Source: Hydractinia symbiolongicarpus
Taxonomy: Eukaryota; Cnidaria; Hydrozoa; Anthoathecata; Hydractiniidae
NCBI RefSeq assembly: GCF_029227915.1
Contig: NC_079877.1
Span: forward strand, 19,309,851 to 19,373,850
Direction of reading: 5' to 3'
DNA length: 64,000 nucleotides
Every line of letters starts with the position of its first letter. Position 1 is the stretch's first letter. This document shows positions 34,200-49,135 of this stretch, piece by piece. The position numbers were made by a program, and so were the translations under genes. The notes below the pieces were generated by a model that saw only the letters and a list, made by a program, of their open reading frames with translations, was not told where the DNA came from and ran no database searches.

Positions 34200-37100
34200 G
34201 CGCGGACATGTGGAACCACGTAATTCACGTGTAAAGGCTTAATTAGGCTGCAAAAAGCCATAATACGCCTTTTAGAGAGCTTTGCACGTAGTTGATGGTG
34301 ATACAAGGCCGTGACGCCAAGAAAACCGACTTGGAACGTTGTAGTCCGTTGAGACTGAAAGGTCTAGACCAATGATACCATGAGCAGTCTCGTGGAACTA
34401 AGTGATTAACGTGTAAGGCTTTTATTAGGCGGAAGAGGACATAGTACGGCTTTTAGAAGGCTATGCTCGTAGTTGACGTTGATATAAGGCAATGGCGCCA
34501 TGGAAAACGACTTGGGACGTTGTAGATCATCATGACTGCAAGGACTAAGCCCATGGCAACCTGTGCCGCCCCGTGCAACGACGTATTTTATGTGTAGGGC
34601 CTTAATTATGTCGTAAAAGACCATATTACTGCTTTTAGAAGGCTATGCACGTAGTTGACGGTGATATAAGGGCATGGCGCCAAGAAAAACGACTTGGCAC
34701 GATGCAGTCCATTGAGAATGAAGGGACTAGACCAATGATACCATGCGCAGGCTTGTGGAACCACGTAATATACGTGTAAGGCCTTTATAAGGCCGCAAAA
34801 GCCATATTACGGGTTTTAGAAGGCTATGCACGTAGTTGACGGTGATATAAGGGCATGGCGCCAAGGCAAATGACTTTGGATGTTGTAGTCCATTGAGACT
34901 GCAAAGACTAGACCAATGGCAAGCTGCGCGAACAGGTGGAACAACGTAATTCACGTGTAAAGCCTTTATTAGGCCGCAAAAGCCATATTACGGCTTTTAG
35001 AAAGCTATGCACGTAGTTGACGGTGATATAAGAGCATGGCGTCGAAGAAAACGACTTGGGACGTTGTAGTCCATTGAGACTGCAAGGACTAGACCAATGG
35101 CAAGCTGTGCGAACACGTGGAACCACGTAATTCACGTGTAAGGCCTTTTTTAGGCCGCAAAGCCATATTACGGCTTTTAGAATTCTATGCACGTAGTTGA
35201 CGGTGATATAAGGGCATGGCGCCAAGGAAAACGACTTGGCACGATGCAGTCCATTGAGAATGAAAGGACTAGACCAATGATACCTTGCCCACGCTTGTGG
35301 AACCACGTATTTTAAGTGTAGGGTCTTAATTATGTCGTAAAAGACCATATTACGGCTTTTAGAAGGCCATGCACGTAGTGGACGATGATAAAAGGCCATG
35401 GCGCCAAGGAAAACAACTTGGCACGTTGCAGTCCAGTGAGAATGAAAGGACTAGACCAATGATACCATGCGCAGGCTTGTGGAACCACGTAATTTACGTG
35501 TAAGGCCTTTATTAGGCCGCAAAGCCATATTACCCCTTTTAGAAGACTATGCACGTAGTTGACGGTGATAAAAGGGCATGGCGCCAAGGCAAATGACTTT
35601 GGACGATGTAGTCCTTTGAGACTGAGAGAACTAGACCAATAGGAAGCTGCGCGGACATGTGGAACCACGTAATTCACGTGTAAAGGCCTAATTAGGCTGC
35701 AAAAAGCCATAATACGCCTTTTAGAGAGCTTTGCACGTAGTTGATGGTGATACAAGGCTGTGACGCCAAGAAAACCGACTTGGAACGTTGTAGTCCGTTG
35801 AGACTGAAAGGTCTAGACCAATGATACCATGAGCAGTCTCGTGGAACTAAGTGATTAACGTGTAAGGCTTTTATTAGGCGGAAGAGGACATAGTACGGCT
35901 TTTAGAAGGCTATGCTCGTAGTTGACGTTGATATAAGGCAATGGCGCCATGGAAAACGACTTGGGACGTTGTAGATCATCATGACTGCAAGGACTAAGCC
36001 CATGGCAACCTGTGCGGCCCCGTGCAACGACGTATTTTATGTGTAGGGCCTTAATTATGTCGTAAAAGACCATATTACTGCTTTTAGAAGGCTATGCACG
36101 TAGTTGACGGTGATATAAGGGCATGGCGCCAAGAAAAACGACTTGGCACGATGCAGTCCATTGAGAATGAAGGGACTAGACCAATGATACCATGCGCAGG
36201 CTTGTGGAACCACGTAATATACGTGTAAGGCCTTTATTAGGCCGCAAAAGCCATATTACGGGTTTTAGAAGGCTATGCACGTAGTTGACGGTGATATAAG
36301 GGCATGGCGCCAAGGCAAATGACTTTGGATGTTGTAGTCCATTGAGACTGCAAAGACTAGACCAATGGCAAGCTGCGCGAACAGGTGGAACAACGTAATT
36401 CACGTGTAAAGCCTTTATTAGGCCGCAAAAGCCATATTACGGCTTTTAGAAAGCTATGCACGTAGTTGACGGTGATATAAGAGCATGGCGTCGAAGAAAA
36501 CGACTTGGGACGTTGTAGTCCATTGAGACTGCAAGGACTAGACCAATGGCAAGCTGTGCGAACACGTGGAACCACGTAATTCACGTGTAAGGCCTTTATT
36601 AGGCCGCAAAGCCATATTACGGCTTTTAGAAGGCTATGCACGTAGTTGACGGTGATATAAGGGCATGGCGCCAAGGAAAACGACTTGGCACGATGCAGTC
36701 CATTGAGAATGAAAGGACTAGACCAATGATACCTTGCCCACGCTTGTGGAACCACGTATTTTAAGTGTAGGGTCTTAATTATGTCGTAAAAGACCATATT
36801 ACGGCTTTTAGAAGGCCATGCACGTAGTGGACGATGATAAAAGGCCATGGCGCCAAGGAAAACAACTTGGCACGTTGCAGTCCAGTGAGAATGAAAGGAC
36901 TAGACCAATGATACCATGCGCAGGCTTGTGGAACCACGTAATTTACGTGTAAGGCCTTTATTAGGCCGCAAAGCCATATTACCCCTTTTAGAAGACTATG
37001 CACGTAGTTGACGGTGATATAAGGGCATGGCGCCAAGGCAAATGACTTTGGACGATGTAGTCCTTTGAGACTGAAAGAACTAGACCAATAGCAAGCTGCG
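34200..37100. repeat. Eight-monomer higher-order repeat, two units of 1,449 bp
   Basis: Variants at about 34.4, 34.73, 34.91 and 35.33 kb recur 1,449 bp later at 35.86, 36.18, 36.36 and 36.78 kb. Private markers such as GCGGAAGAGGACATAG and AACAGGTGGAACAACG are shared. A third, partly rearranged copy follows at about 37.6-38.9 kb (3,625 bp from the first). Limits are approximate. Confidence 0.8.
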
Positions 37101-38575
37101 CAGACATGTGGAACCACGTAATTCCCGTGTAAAGCCTTAATTAGGCCGCAAAAAGCCATAATAAGGCTTCTAGAAAGCTTTGCGCGTAGTTTATGGTGAT
37201 ATTAAGCCAGGACGCCAAGGAAACCGACTTGGAACGTTGTAGTCCATTGAGACTGAATGGTCTAGACCAATGATACCATGAGCAGGCTCGTGGAACTAAG
37301 TGATTAACGTGTAAGGCCTTTATTAGGCGGCAAAAAGCCATATTACGGCTTTTAGAAGGCTATGTTCGTAGTTGACGTTGATATAAGGCAATGGCGCCAT
37401 GGAAAACGACTTGGGACGTTGTAGATCATTAAGACTGCAAGGACTAAACCCATGGCAACCTGTGCGGACCCGTGGAACCACGTATTTTAAGTGTAGGGCG
37501 TTAATTATGTCGTAAAAGACCATATTACTGCTTTTAGAAGGCTATGCACGTAGTTGACGGTGAGAAAAGGCCATGGCGGCCAGGAAAACGACTTGGCACG
37601 TTGCGGTCCATTGAGAATGAAGGGACTAGACCAATGATACCATGCGCAGGCTTGTGAAACCACGTAATTTACGTGTAAGGCCTTTATTAGGCCGCAAAAG
37701 CCATATTGCGGCTTTTAGAAGGCTATGCACGTAGTTGACGGTGATATAAGGGCATGGCGCCAAGGCAAATGACTTTGGACGATGTAGTCCTTTGAGACTG
37801 AGAGAACTAGACCAATAGGAAGCTGCGCGGACATGTGGAACCACGTAATTCACGTGTAAAGGCTTAATTAGGCTGCAAAAAGCCATAATACGCTTTTTAG
37901 AGAGCTTTGCACGTAGTTGATGGTGATTCAAGGCCGTGACGCCAAGAAAACCGACTTGGAACGTTGTAGTCCGTTGAGACTGAAAGGTCTAGACCAATGA
38001 TACCATGAGCAGTCTCGTGGAACTAAGTGATTAACGTGTAAGGCTTTTATTAGGCGGAAGAGGACATAGTACGGCTTTTAGAAGGCTATGCTCGTAGTTG
38101 ACGTTGATATAAGGCATTGGCGCCATGGAAAACGACTTGGGACGTTGTAGATCATCATGACTGCAAGGACTAAGCCCATGGCAACCTGTGCGGCCCCGTG
38201 CAACGACGTATTTTATGTGTAGGGCCTTAATTATGTCGTAAAAGACCATATTACTGCTTTTAGAAGGCTATGCACGTAGTTGACGGTGATATAAGGGCAT
38301 GGCGCCAAGAAAAACGACTTGGCACGATGCAGTCCATTGAGAATGAAGGGACTAGACCAATGATACCATGCGCAGGCTTGTGGAACCACGTAATATACGT
38401 GTAAGGCCTTTATAAGGCCGCAAAAGCCATATTACGGCTTTTAGAAAGCTATGCACGTAGTTGACGGTGATATAAGAGCATGGCGTCGAAGAAAACGACT
38501 TGGGACGTTGTAGTCCATTGAGACTGCAAGGACTAGACCAATGGCAAGCTGTGCGAACACGTGGAACCACGTAAT

Positions 38576-40120
38576 TCACGTGTAAGGCTTTATTAGGCCG
38601 CAAAGCCATATTACGGCTTTTAGAAGGCTATGCACGTAGTTGACGGTGATATAAGGGCATGGCGCCAAGGAAAACGACTTGGCACGATGCAGTCCATTGA
38701 GAATGAAAGGACTAGACCAATGATACCTTGCCCACGCTTGTGGAACCACGTATTTTAAGTGTAGGGTCTTAATTATGTCGTAAAAGACCATATTACGGCT
38801 TTTAGAAGGCCATGCACGTAGTGGACGATGATAAAAGGCCATGGCGCCAAGGAAAACAACTTGGCACGTTGCAGTCCAGTGAGAATGAAAGGACTAGACC
38901 AATGATACCATGCGCGGACATGTGGAACCACGTAATTCCCGTGTAAAGCCTTAATTAGGCCGCAAAAAGCCATAATAAGGCTTCTAGAAAGCTTTGCACG
39001 TAGTTTATGGTGATATTAAGCCAGGACGCCAAGGAAACCGACTTGGAACGTTGTAGTCCATTGAGACTGAATGGTCTAGACCAATGATACCATGAGCAGG
39101 CTCGTGGAACTAAGTGATTAACGTGTAAGGCCTTTATTAGGCAACAAGAGGCCATAGCACGGCTTTTATAAGGCTATGGTCGTAGTTGACGTTGATATAA
39201 GGCAATGGCGCCATGGAAAACGACTTGGGACGTTGTAGATCATTAAGACTGCAAGGACTAAACCCATGGCAACCTGTGCGGACCCGTGGAACCTCGTATT
39301 TTAAGTGTAGGGCCTTAATTATGTCGTAAAGGACCATATTACTGCTTTTAGAAGGCTATGCACGTAGTTGACGGTGATAAAAGGGTATGGCGCAAGGGAG
39401 AATGACTTTTGACGTTGTAGTCCTTTGAGACAGAGAGAACTAGACCAATGGTACCATGCGCAAACTCGTGGAAATACGTGATTTACGTGTAAGGCCTTAG
39501 TTAGGCTGCAAAAGGCCATACTACGGCTTGTCGAAGGCTATGCACGCAATTGGCGGTGATAAAAGAGCATGGCGTCAAGGAAAACGACTTGGGACGTTGT
39601 AGTCCATTCAGACTGCAAGGGCTAGAGCCATGGCAACCTGTGCGGACACGTGGAACCACGTAATTTAAGTGTAGGGTCTTTATTAGGACGCAAAAAGCCA
39701 TATTATGCCTTTTAGAAGGCTATGCACGTAGTTGACGGTGATATAAGGGCATGGCGCAAAGGAAAATGACTTAGCACGTTGTAGTCCTTTGAGACTGAGA
39801 AACTAGCCCAATGGCACCATGCGCAGACTCGTGGAAATACGTGATTTTCGTGTAACGCCTTTATTATGCGGTAAAAAACCATATTACTACTTTTAGAAGG
39901 CTATGAACGTAGTTGACGGTGATATAAGGCCATGACGCCAAGGAAAACGACTTGGCACGTTGTAGTCCATTCAGAATGAAAGGACTAGACCAATGATACC
40001 ATGCACAGGCTTGTGGAACCACGTAATTTACGTGTAAGGCTTTTGTTAGGCCGCAAAGCCATATTACCCCTTTTAGAAGGCTATGCACGTAGTTGACGGT
40101 AATATAAGGCCATGACGCCA
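38576..40120. repeat. Array duplication F, copy 1
   Basis: About 1.5 kb matching about 42022-43566 at an offset of 3,446 bp (19 monomers). Shared markers include GGCAACAAGAGGCC and AATTGGCGGTGATAAAAGAGC. Limits are approximate. Confidence 0.75.
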
Positions 40121-40460
40121 AGGAAACCGACTTGGAAAGTTGTAGTCCATTGAGATAGAGAGAACTAGACCAATGGTACCATGCGCAAACTCGTGAAAAT
40201 ACGTGATTTACGTGTAAGGCCTTAGTTAGGCTGCAAAAGGCCATATTACGGCTTTTAGAAGGCCATGCACTTAGTGGACGATGATAAAAGGCCATGGCGC
40301 CAACGAAAACGACTTGGCACGTTGCAGTCCATTGAGAATGAAAGGACCAGACCAATGATACAATGCGCAGGCCTCTGGAAATACTTAATTTCGTGTAAGG
40401 CCTTTATTAGGCGGCAAGAGGCCATATTACGTCTTTTAGAAGGCTATGCACGTAGTTGAC
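39616..40460. repeat. Array segment G, copy 1
   Basis: Matches 53035-53879 at an offset of 13,419 bp, sharing GCAAGGGCTAGAGCC, AACGCCTTTATTATGCGG and the start GCACTTAGTGG. It shows exchange between distant parts of the array. Confidence 0.75.
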
Positions 40461-42021
40461 GGTGATAAAAGACCATGGCGGCAAGGAAAACGAATTGGCA
40501 CGTTGCAGTCCATTGAGAATGAAAGGACTAGACCAATGATACCATGCACAGGCTTGTGGAACCACGTAATTTACGTGTAAGGCCTTTATTAGGCTGCAAA
40601 AGTTAAGGTACGGCTTTTAGAAGGGTATCCACGTAGTTAAGGGTGATATAAAGGCATGGCGCCATGGAAAACGACTTGGGACGTTGTAGATCATTATGAC
40701 TGCAAGGAGTAAGCCCATGGCAACCTGTGCGGATCCGTGCAACGACGTATTTTATGTGTAGGGCCTTAATTATGTCGTAAAAGACCATATTACTGCTTTT
40801 AGAAGGTTATGCACGTAGTTGACGGTGATATAAGGGTATGGCGCCAGGGAAAATGATTTTGGACGTTGTAGTCCTTTGAGACAGAGAGAACTAGACCAAT
40901 GGTACCATGCGCAAACTCGTGGAAATACGTGATTTACGTGTAAGGCCTTAGTTAGGCTGCAAAAGGCCATATTACGGCTTTTAGAAGGCCATGCACTTAG
41001 TGGACGATGATAAAAGGCCATGGCGCCAAGGAAAACGACTTGGCATGATGCAGTCCATTGAGAATGAAAGGACTAGACCAATGTCAAGCTGCCCGAACAC
41101 GTGGAACCACGTAATTCCCGTGTAAGGCCTTAATTATGTGGTAAAAGACCATATTACGGCTTTTAGAAGGCCATGCACGTAGTGGACGATGATAAAAGGC
41201 CATGGCGCCAACGAAAACGACTTGGCACGTTGCAGTCCATTGAGAATGAAAGGACCAGACCAATGATACAATGCGCAGGCCTCTGGAAATACTTAATTTC
41301 GTGTAAGGCCTTTATTAGGCGGCAAGAGGCCATAGTACGGCTTTTAGAAGGCTATGCTCGTAGTTGACGTTGATATAAGGCAATGGCGCCATGGAAAACG
41401 ACTTGGGACGTTGTAGATCATTAAGACTGCAAGTACTAAACCCATGGCAACCTGTGCGGACCCGTGGAACAACGTATTTAAGTGTAGGGCCTTAATTATG
41501 TCGTAAGAGACCATATTACTGCTTTTAGAAGGCTATGCACGTAGTTGACGGTGATAAAAGGCCATGGCGGCAAGGAAAACGAATTGGCACGTTGCGGTCC
41601 ATTGAGAATGAAAGGACTAGACCAATGATACCATGCGCAAGCTTGTGGAACCTCGTAATTTACGTGTAAGGCCTTTATTAGGCCGCAAAAGCCATATTAC
41701 GTCTTTTAGAAGGCTATGCACGTAGTTGACGGTAATATAAGGGCATGGCGCCAAGGCAAATGACTTTGGACGATGTAGTCCTTTGAGACTGAGAGAACTA
41801 GACCAATAGCAAGCTGCGCGGACATGTGGAAGCACGTAATTCAGGTGTAAGGCCTTTATTAGGCCGCAAAGCCATATTACGGCTTTTAGAAAGCTATGCA
41901 CGTAGTTGACGGTGATATAAGAGCATGGCGTCGAAGAAAACGACTTGGGACGTTGTAGTCCATTGAGACTGCAAGGACTAGACCAATGGCAAGCTGTGCG
42001 AACACGTGGAACCACGTAATT

Positions 42022-43566
42022 CACGTGTAAGGCCTTTATTAGGCCGCAAAGCCTAATTACGGCTTTTAGAAGGCTATGCACGTAGTTGACGGTGATATAA
42101 GGGCATGGCGCCAAGGAAAACGACTTGGCACGATGCAGTCCATTGAGAATGAAAGGACTAGACCAATGATACCTTGCCCACGCTTGTGGAACCACGTATT
42201 TTAAGTGTAGGGTCTTAATTATGTCGTAAAAGACCATATTACGGCTTTTAGAAGGCCATGCACGTAGTGGACGATGATAAAAGGCCATGGCGCCAAGGAA
42301 AACAACTTGGCACGTTGCAGTCCAGTGAGAATGAAAGGACTAGACCAATGATACCATGCGCGGACATGTGGAACCACGTAATTCCCGTGTAAAGCCTTAA
42401 TTAGGCCGCAAAAAGCCATAATACGGCTTCTAGAAAGCTTTGCACGTAGTTTATAGTGATATTAAGCCAGGACGCCAAGGAAACCGACTTGGAACGTTGT
42501 AGTCCATTGAGACTGAATGGTCTAGACCAATGATACCATGAGCAGGCTCGTGGAACTAAGTGATTAACGTGTAAGGCCTTTATTAGGCAACAAGAGGCCA
42601 TAGTACGGCTTTTAGAAGGCTATGGTCGTAGTTGACGTTGATATAAGGCAATGGCGCCATGGAAAACGACTTGGGACGTTGAAGATCATTAAGACTGCAA
42701 GGACTAAACCCATGGCAACCTGTGCGGACCCGTGGAACCTCGTATTTTAAGTGTAGGGCCTTAATTATGTCGTAAAGGACCATATTACTGCTTTTAGAAG
42801 GCTATGCACGTAGTTGACGGTGATAAAAGGGTATGGCGCAAGGGAGAATGACTTTGGACGTTGTAGTCCTTTGAGACAGAGAGAACTAGACCAATGGTAC
42901 CATGCGCAAACTCGTGGAAATACGTGATTTACGTGTAAGGCCTTAGTTAGGCTGCAAAAGGCCATACTACGGCTTGTCGAAGGCTATGCACGCAATTGGC
43001 GGTGATAAAAGAGCATGGCGTCAAGGAAAACGACTTGGGACGTTGTAGTCCATTCAGACTGCAAGGGCTAGAGCCATGGCAACCTGTGCGGACACGTGGA
43101 ACCACGTAATTTAAGTGTAGGGTCTTTATTAGGACGCAAAAAGCCATATTACGCCTTTTAGAAGGCTATGCACGTAGTTGACGGTGATATAAGGGCATGG
43201 CGCAAAGGAAAATGACTTAGCACGTTGTAGTCCTTTGAGACTGAGAAACTAGCCCAATGGCACCATGCGCAGACTCGTGGAAATACGTGATTTTCGTGTA
43301 ACGCCTTTATTATGCGGTAAAAAACCATATTACTGCTTTTAGAAGGCTATGAACGTAGTTGACGGTGATATAAGGCCATGACGCCAAGGAAAACGACTTG
43401 GCACGTTGTAGTCCATTCAGAATGAAAGGACTAGACCAATGATACCATGCACAGGCTTGTGGAACCACGTAATTTACGTGTAAGGCCTTTATTAGGCCGC
43501 AAAGCCATATTACCCCTTTTAGATGGCTATGCACGTAGTTGACGGTAATATAAGGCCATGACGCCA
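42022..43566. repeat. Array duplication F, copy 2
   Basis: Partner of 38576-40120. The intervening monomers resemble other parts of the array, so this looks like a 19-monomer tandem duplication with later exchange. Confidence 0.75.
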
Positions 43567-45339
43567 AGGAAACCTACTTGGAAAGTTGTAGTCCATTGAG
43601 ACAGAGAGAACTAGACCAATGGTACCATGCGCAAACTCGTGGAAACACGTGATTTACTTGTAAGGCCTTAGTTAGGCTGCAAAAGGCCATATTACGGCTT
43701 TTAGAAGGCCATGCACTTAGTGGACGATGATAAAAGGCCATGGCGCCAAGGAAAACGACTTGGCATGATGCAGTCCATTGAGAATGAAAGGACTAGACCA
43801 ATGTCAAGCTGCGCGAACACGTGGAACCACGTAATTCCCGTGTAAGGCCTTAATTATGTGGTAAAAGACCATATTACGGCTTTTAGAAGGCCATGCACGT
43901 AGTGGACGATGATAAAAGGCCATGGCGGGAAGGAAAACGAATTGGCACATTGCAGTCCATTGAGAATGAAAGGACTAGACCAATGATACCATGCACAGGC
44001 TTGTGGAACCACGTAATTTACGTGTAAGGCCTTTATTAGGCCGCAAAGCCATATTACCCCTTTTAGAAGGCTATGCACGTAGTTGACGGTAATATAAGGC
44101 CATGACGCCAAGGAAACCGACTTGGAAAGTTGTAGTCCATTGAGAGTGAATGGTCTAGACCAATGATACCATGAGCAGGCTCGTGAAACTAAGTGATTAA
44201 CGTGTAAGGCCTTTATTTGGCGGCAAGAGACCATAGTACGGCTTTTAGAAGGCTATGCACGTAGTTGACGGTGAAATAAGGGCATGGTGACAAGGCAAAT
44301 GACTTTGGACGATTTAGTCCTTTGAGACTGAGAGAACTAGACCAATAGCAAGCTGCGCGGACATGTGGAACCACGTAATTCCCGTGTAAAGCCTTAATTA
44401 GGCCGCAAAAAGCCATAATACGGCTTTTAGAAAGCTTTGCACGTAGTTGATGGTGATACAAGGCCGTGACGCCAAGGAAACCGACTTGGAACGTTGTAGT
44501 CCATTGAGACTGAATGGTCTAGACCAATGATACCATGATCAGGCTCGTGGAACTAAGTGATTAACGTGTAAGGCTTTTATTAGGCGGCAAGAGGCCATAG
44601 TACGGCTTTTAGAAGGCTATGCTCGTAGTTGACGTTGATATAAGGCAATGGCGCCATGGAAAACGACTTGGGACGTTGTAGATCATTATGACTGCAAGGA
44701 GTAAGCCCATGGCAACCTGTGCGGATCCGTGCAACGACGTATTTTATGTGTAGGGCCTTAATTATGTCGTAAAAGACCATATTACTGCTTTTAGAAGGTT
44801 ATGCACGTAGTTGACGGTGATATAAGGGTATGGCGCCAGGGAAAATGATTTTGGACGTTGTAGTCCTTTGAGACAGAGAGAACTAGACCAATGGTACTAT
44901 GCGCAAACTCGTGGAAATACGTGATTTACGTGTAAGGCCTTAGTTAGGCTGCAAAATGCCATACTACGGCTTGTCGAAGGCTATGCACGCAATTGCCGGT
45001 GATATAAGAGCATGGCGTTAAGGAAAACGACTTGGGACGTTGTAGTCCATTCAGACTGCAAGGACTAGACCAATGGCAAGTTGCGCGAACACGTGGAACA
45101 ACGTAATTCACGTGTAAGGCCTTAATTATGTCGTAAAAGACCATATTACGGCCTTTAGAAGGCCATGCACGTAGTGGACGATGATAAAAGGCCATGGCGC
45201 CAAGGAAAACAACTTCAGTCCATTGAGAATGAAAGGACCAGACCAATGATACAATGCGCAGGCCTCTGGAAGTACTTGATTTCGTGTAAGGCTTTTATTA
45301 GGCGGCAAGAGGCCATAGTACGGCTTTTAGAAGGCTATG

Positions 45340-45985
45340 CACGTAGTTGACGGTGATATAAGGGCATGGCGTCAAGAAAAACGACTTGGAACGTTGTAGT
45401 CCTTTGAGACTGAGAGAACTAGACCAATGGTACCATGCGTAAACTCGTGGAAATACGTGATTTTCGTGTAAGGCCTTAGTTAGGCCGCAAAAAGCCATAA
45501 TACGGCTTTTAGAAAGCTTTGCACGTAGTTGCCGGTGATATAAGGGCATGGCGTCAAGAAAAACGACTTGGCACGTTTTTAGTCCATTGGGACTACAAGG
45601 ACTAGAGCCATGGCAACCTGTGCGGACACGTGGAACCACGTAATTTAAGTGTAGGGCCTTTATTAGGCCGCAAAAAGTCATAATATGGCTTTTAGAAAGC
45701 TTTGCACGTAGTTGATGGTGATACAAGGCCATGACGCCAAGGAAACCGACTTGGAACGTTGTAGTCCATTGAGACTGAAAGGTCTAGACCAGTGATACCA
45801 TGAGCAGTCTCGTGGAACTAAGTGATTAACGTGTAAGGCCTTTATTAGGCGGCAAGAGGCCATAGTACGGCTTTTAGAAGGCTATGCACGCAATTGCCGG
45901 TGATATAAGAGCATGGCGTCAAGGAAAACGTCTTGGGACGTTGTAGTCCGTTCAGACTGCAAGGACTAGAGCCATGGCAACCTGT
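45340..45985. repeat. Array segment H, copy 1
   Basis: Matches about 54960-55605 at an offset of 9,620 bp (53 monomers), sharing GGGACTACAAGGACTAGAGCC and CATAATATGGCTTTTAG. Part of it is also present at about 60.8-61.2 kb in copy C'. Limits are approximate. Confidence 0.7.
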
Positions 45986-48900
45986 GTGGACACGTGGAAC
46001 CTCGTAATTTAAGTGTAGGGCCTTTATTAGGCCGCAAAAAGCCATATTACGGCTTGTCGAGGGCTATACCAGCAGTTGCCGGTGATATAAGGGCATGGCG
46101 TCAAGAAAAACGACTTGGCACGTTTTTAGTCCATTGAGTCTGGAAGGACTAGACCAATGCCAAGCTGCGCGAACACATGGAACCACTTAATTCAAGTGTA
46201 AGGCCTTTATTAGGCTGCAAAAGTCATGTTACGGCTTTTAGAAGGCTATCCACGTAGTTGACGGTGATATAAGGCCATGACGCCAAGGAAAACGACTTGG
46301 CACGTTGTAGTCCATTCAGACTGCAAGGACTAGACCAATGGCAAGCTGCGCGAACACATGGAACCACGTAATTTACGTGTAAGGACTTTATTGAGCCGCA
46401 AAAGCCATATTACGGCTTTTAGAAGGCTTTGCACGTAGTTGAGGGTGATATAAGGGCATGCTGCCAATGAAAATGACTTTGGACGATGTAGTCCTCTGAG
46501 ACAGAGAGAACTAGACCAATGGTACCATGCGCAAACTCGTGGAAATACGTGATTTTCGTGTAAGGCCTTAGTTAGGCTGCAAAATGCCATACTACGGCTT
46601 GTCGAAGGCTATGCACGCAATTGCCGGTGATATAAGAGCATGGCGTTATGGAAAACGACTTGGGACGTTGTAGTCCATTAAGACTGCAAGGACTAGACCA
46701 ATGGCAAGTTGCACGAACACGTGGAACAACGTAATTCACGTGTAAGGCCTTAATTATGTCGTAAAAGACCATATTACGGCCTTTAGAAGGCCATGCACGT
46801 AGTGGACGATGATAAAAGGCCATGGCGCCAAGGAAAACAACTTGGCACGTTGCAGTCCATTGAGAATGAAAGGACCAGACCAATGATACAATGCGCAGGC
46901 CTCTGGAAGTACTTGATTTCGTGTAAGGCTTTTATTAGGCGGCAAGAGGCCATAGTACGGCTTTTAGAAGGCTATGCACATATTTGACGGTGATAAAAGG
47001 CCATGCCGTGAAGGAAAACGAATTGGCACGTTGCAGTCCATTGAGAATGAAAGGACTAGACCAATGATACCATGCGCAGGCTTGTGGAACCACGTAATTT
47101 ACGTGTAAGGCCTTTATTAGGCCGCAAAGCCATATTACCGCTTTTAGAGGGCCATGCACGTAGTTGACGGTGATATAAGGCCATGACGCCAAGGAAACTG
47201 ACTTGGAACGTTGTAGTCCATTGAGACTGAAAGGTCTAGACCAATGATACCATGAGCAGGCTCGTGGAACTAAGTGATTAACGTGTAAGGCCTTTATTAG
47301 GCGGCAAGAGGCCATAGTACGGCTTTTAGAAGGCTATGCACGTAGTTGACGGTGATATAAGGGTATGGCGCCTGGGAAAATGACTTTGGACGTTGTAGTT
47401 CTTTGAGACAGAGAGAACTAGACCAATGGTACCATGCGCAAACTCGTGGAAATACGTGATTTTCGCGTAAGGCCTTTATTAGGCGGCAAAAAGCCATATT
47501 ACTGCTTTTAGAAGGTTATGCACGTAGTTGACGGTGATATAAGGCCATGACGCAAAGGAAAACGACTTGGCACGTTGCAGTCCATTCAGACTGCAAAGAC
47601 TAGAGCCATGGCAACCTGTGTGGACACGTCGAACCTCGTAATTTAAGTGTAGGGCCTTTATTAGGCCGCAAAAACACATATTACGACTTTTAGAAGGCTA
47701 TGCACGTAGTTGATGGTGATACAAGGCCATGACGCCAAGGAAACCGACTTGGAACGTTGTAGTCCATTGAGACTGAAAGGTCTAGACCAGTGATACCATG
47801 AGCAGTCTCGTGGAACTAAGTGATTAACGTGTAAGGCCTTTATTAGGCGGCAAGAGGCCATAGTACGGCTTTTAGAAGGCTATGCACGCAATTGCTGGTG
47901 ATATAAGAGCATGGCGTCAAGGAAAACGAATTGGCACGTTGCAGTCCATTGAGAATGAAAGGACTAGACCAAAGATACCATGCGCAGGCTTTTGGAACCA
48001 CGTAATTCACGTGTAAGGCCTTTATTAGGCCGCAAAAGCCAAATTACGGCTTTTAGAAGGGTATCCACATAGTTAAGGGTGATATAAAGGCATGGCGCCA
48101 TGGAAAACGACTTGGGACGTTGTAGATCATTATGACTGCAAGGACTAAACCCATGGCAACCTGTGCAGACCCGTGCAACGACGTATGTTATGTGTAGGGC
48201 CTTAATTATTTCGTAAAAGACCATATTACTGCTTTTAGAAGGTTATGCACGTAGTTGACGGTGATATAAGGGTATGGCGCCAGGGAAAATGACTTTGGAC
48301 GTTGTAGTCCTTTGAGACAGAGAGAACTAGACCAATGGTACCATGCGCAAACTCGTGGAAATACGTGATTTTCGCGTAAGGCCTTTATTAGGCGGCAAAA
48401 AGCCATATTACTGCTTTTAGAAGGCTATGCACGTAGTTGACGGTGATATAAGGCCATGACGCCAAGGAAAACGACTTGGCACGTTGCAGTCCATTCAGAC
48501 TGCAAAGACTAGAGCCATGGCAACCTGTGTGGACACGTGGAACCTTGTAATTTAAGTGTAGGGCCTTTATTAGGCCGCAAAAACACATATTACGACTTTT
48601 AGAAGGCTATGCACGTAGTTGATGGTGATACAAGGCCATGACGCTAAGGAAACCGACTTGGAACGTTGTAGTCCATTGAGACTGAAAGGTCTAGACCAGT
48701 GATACCATGAGCAGTCTCGTGGAACTAAGTGATTAACGTGTAAGGCCTTTATTAGGCGGCAAGAGGCCATAGTACGGCTTTTAGAAGGCTATGCACGCAA
48801 TTGCCGGTGATATAAGAGCATGGCGTCAAGGAAAACGACTTGGGACGTTGTAGTCCATTCAGACTGCAAGGACTAGAGCCATGGCAACCTGTGCGGACAC

Positions 48901-49135
48901 GTGGAACCTCGTAATTTAAGTGTAGGGCCTTTATTAGGCCGCAAAAAGCCATATTACGGCTTGTCGAAGGCTATGCAAGCAGTTGCCGGTGATATAAGGG
49001 CATGGCGTCAAGAAAAACGACTTGGCACGTTTTTAGTCCATTGAGTCTGCAAGGACTAGACCAATGCCAAGCTGCGCGAACACATGGAACCACTTAATTC
49101 AAGTGTAAGGCCTTTATTAGGCGGCAAAAGTCATG

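Larger units (their letters stand above)
40090..48581. repeat. Large array duplication, copy C (approximate limits)
   Basis: Matches about 55874-64000 at offsets of 15,784 bp (to about 42.3 kb), 15,420 bp (to about 45.2 kb), 15,238 bp (to about 46.5 kb) and 15,419 bp afterwards. The steps are whole monomers: two lost, one lost and one gained in the right-hand copy. Confidence 0.85.
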
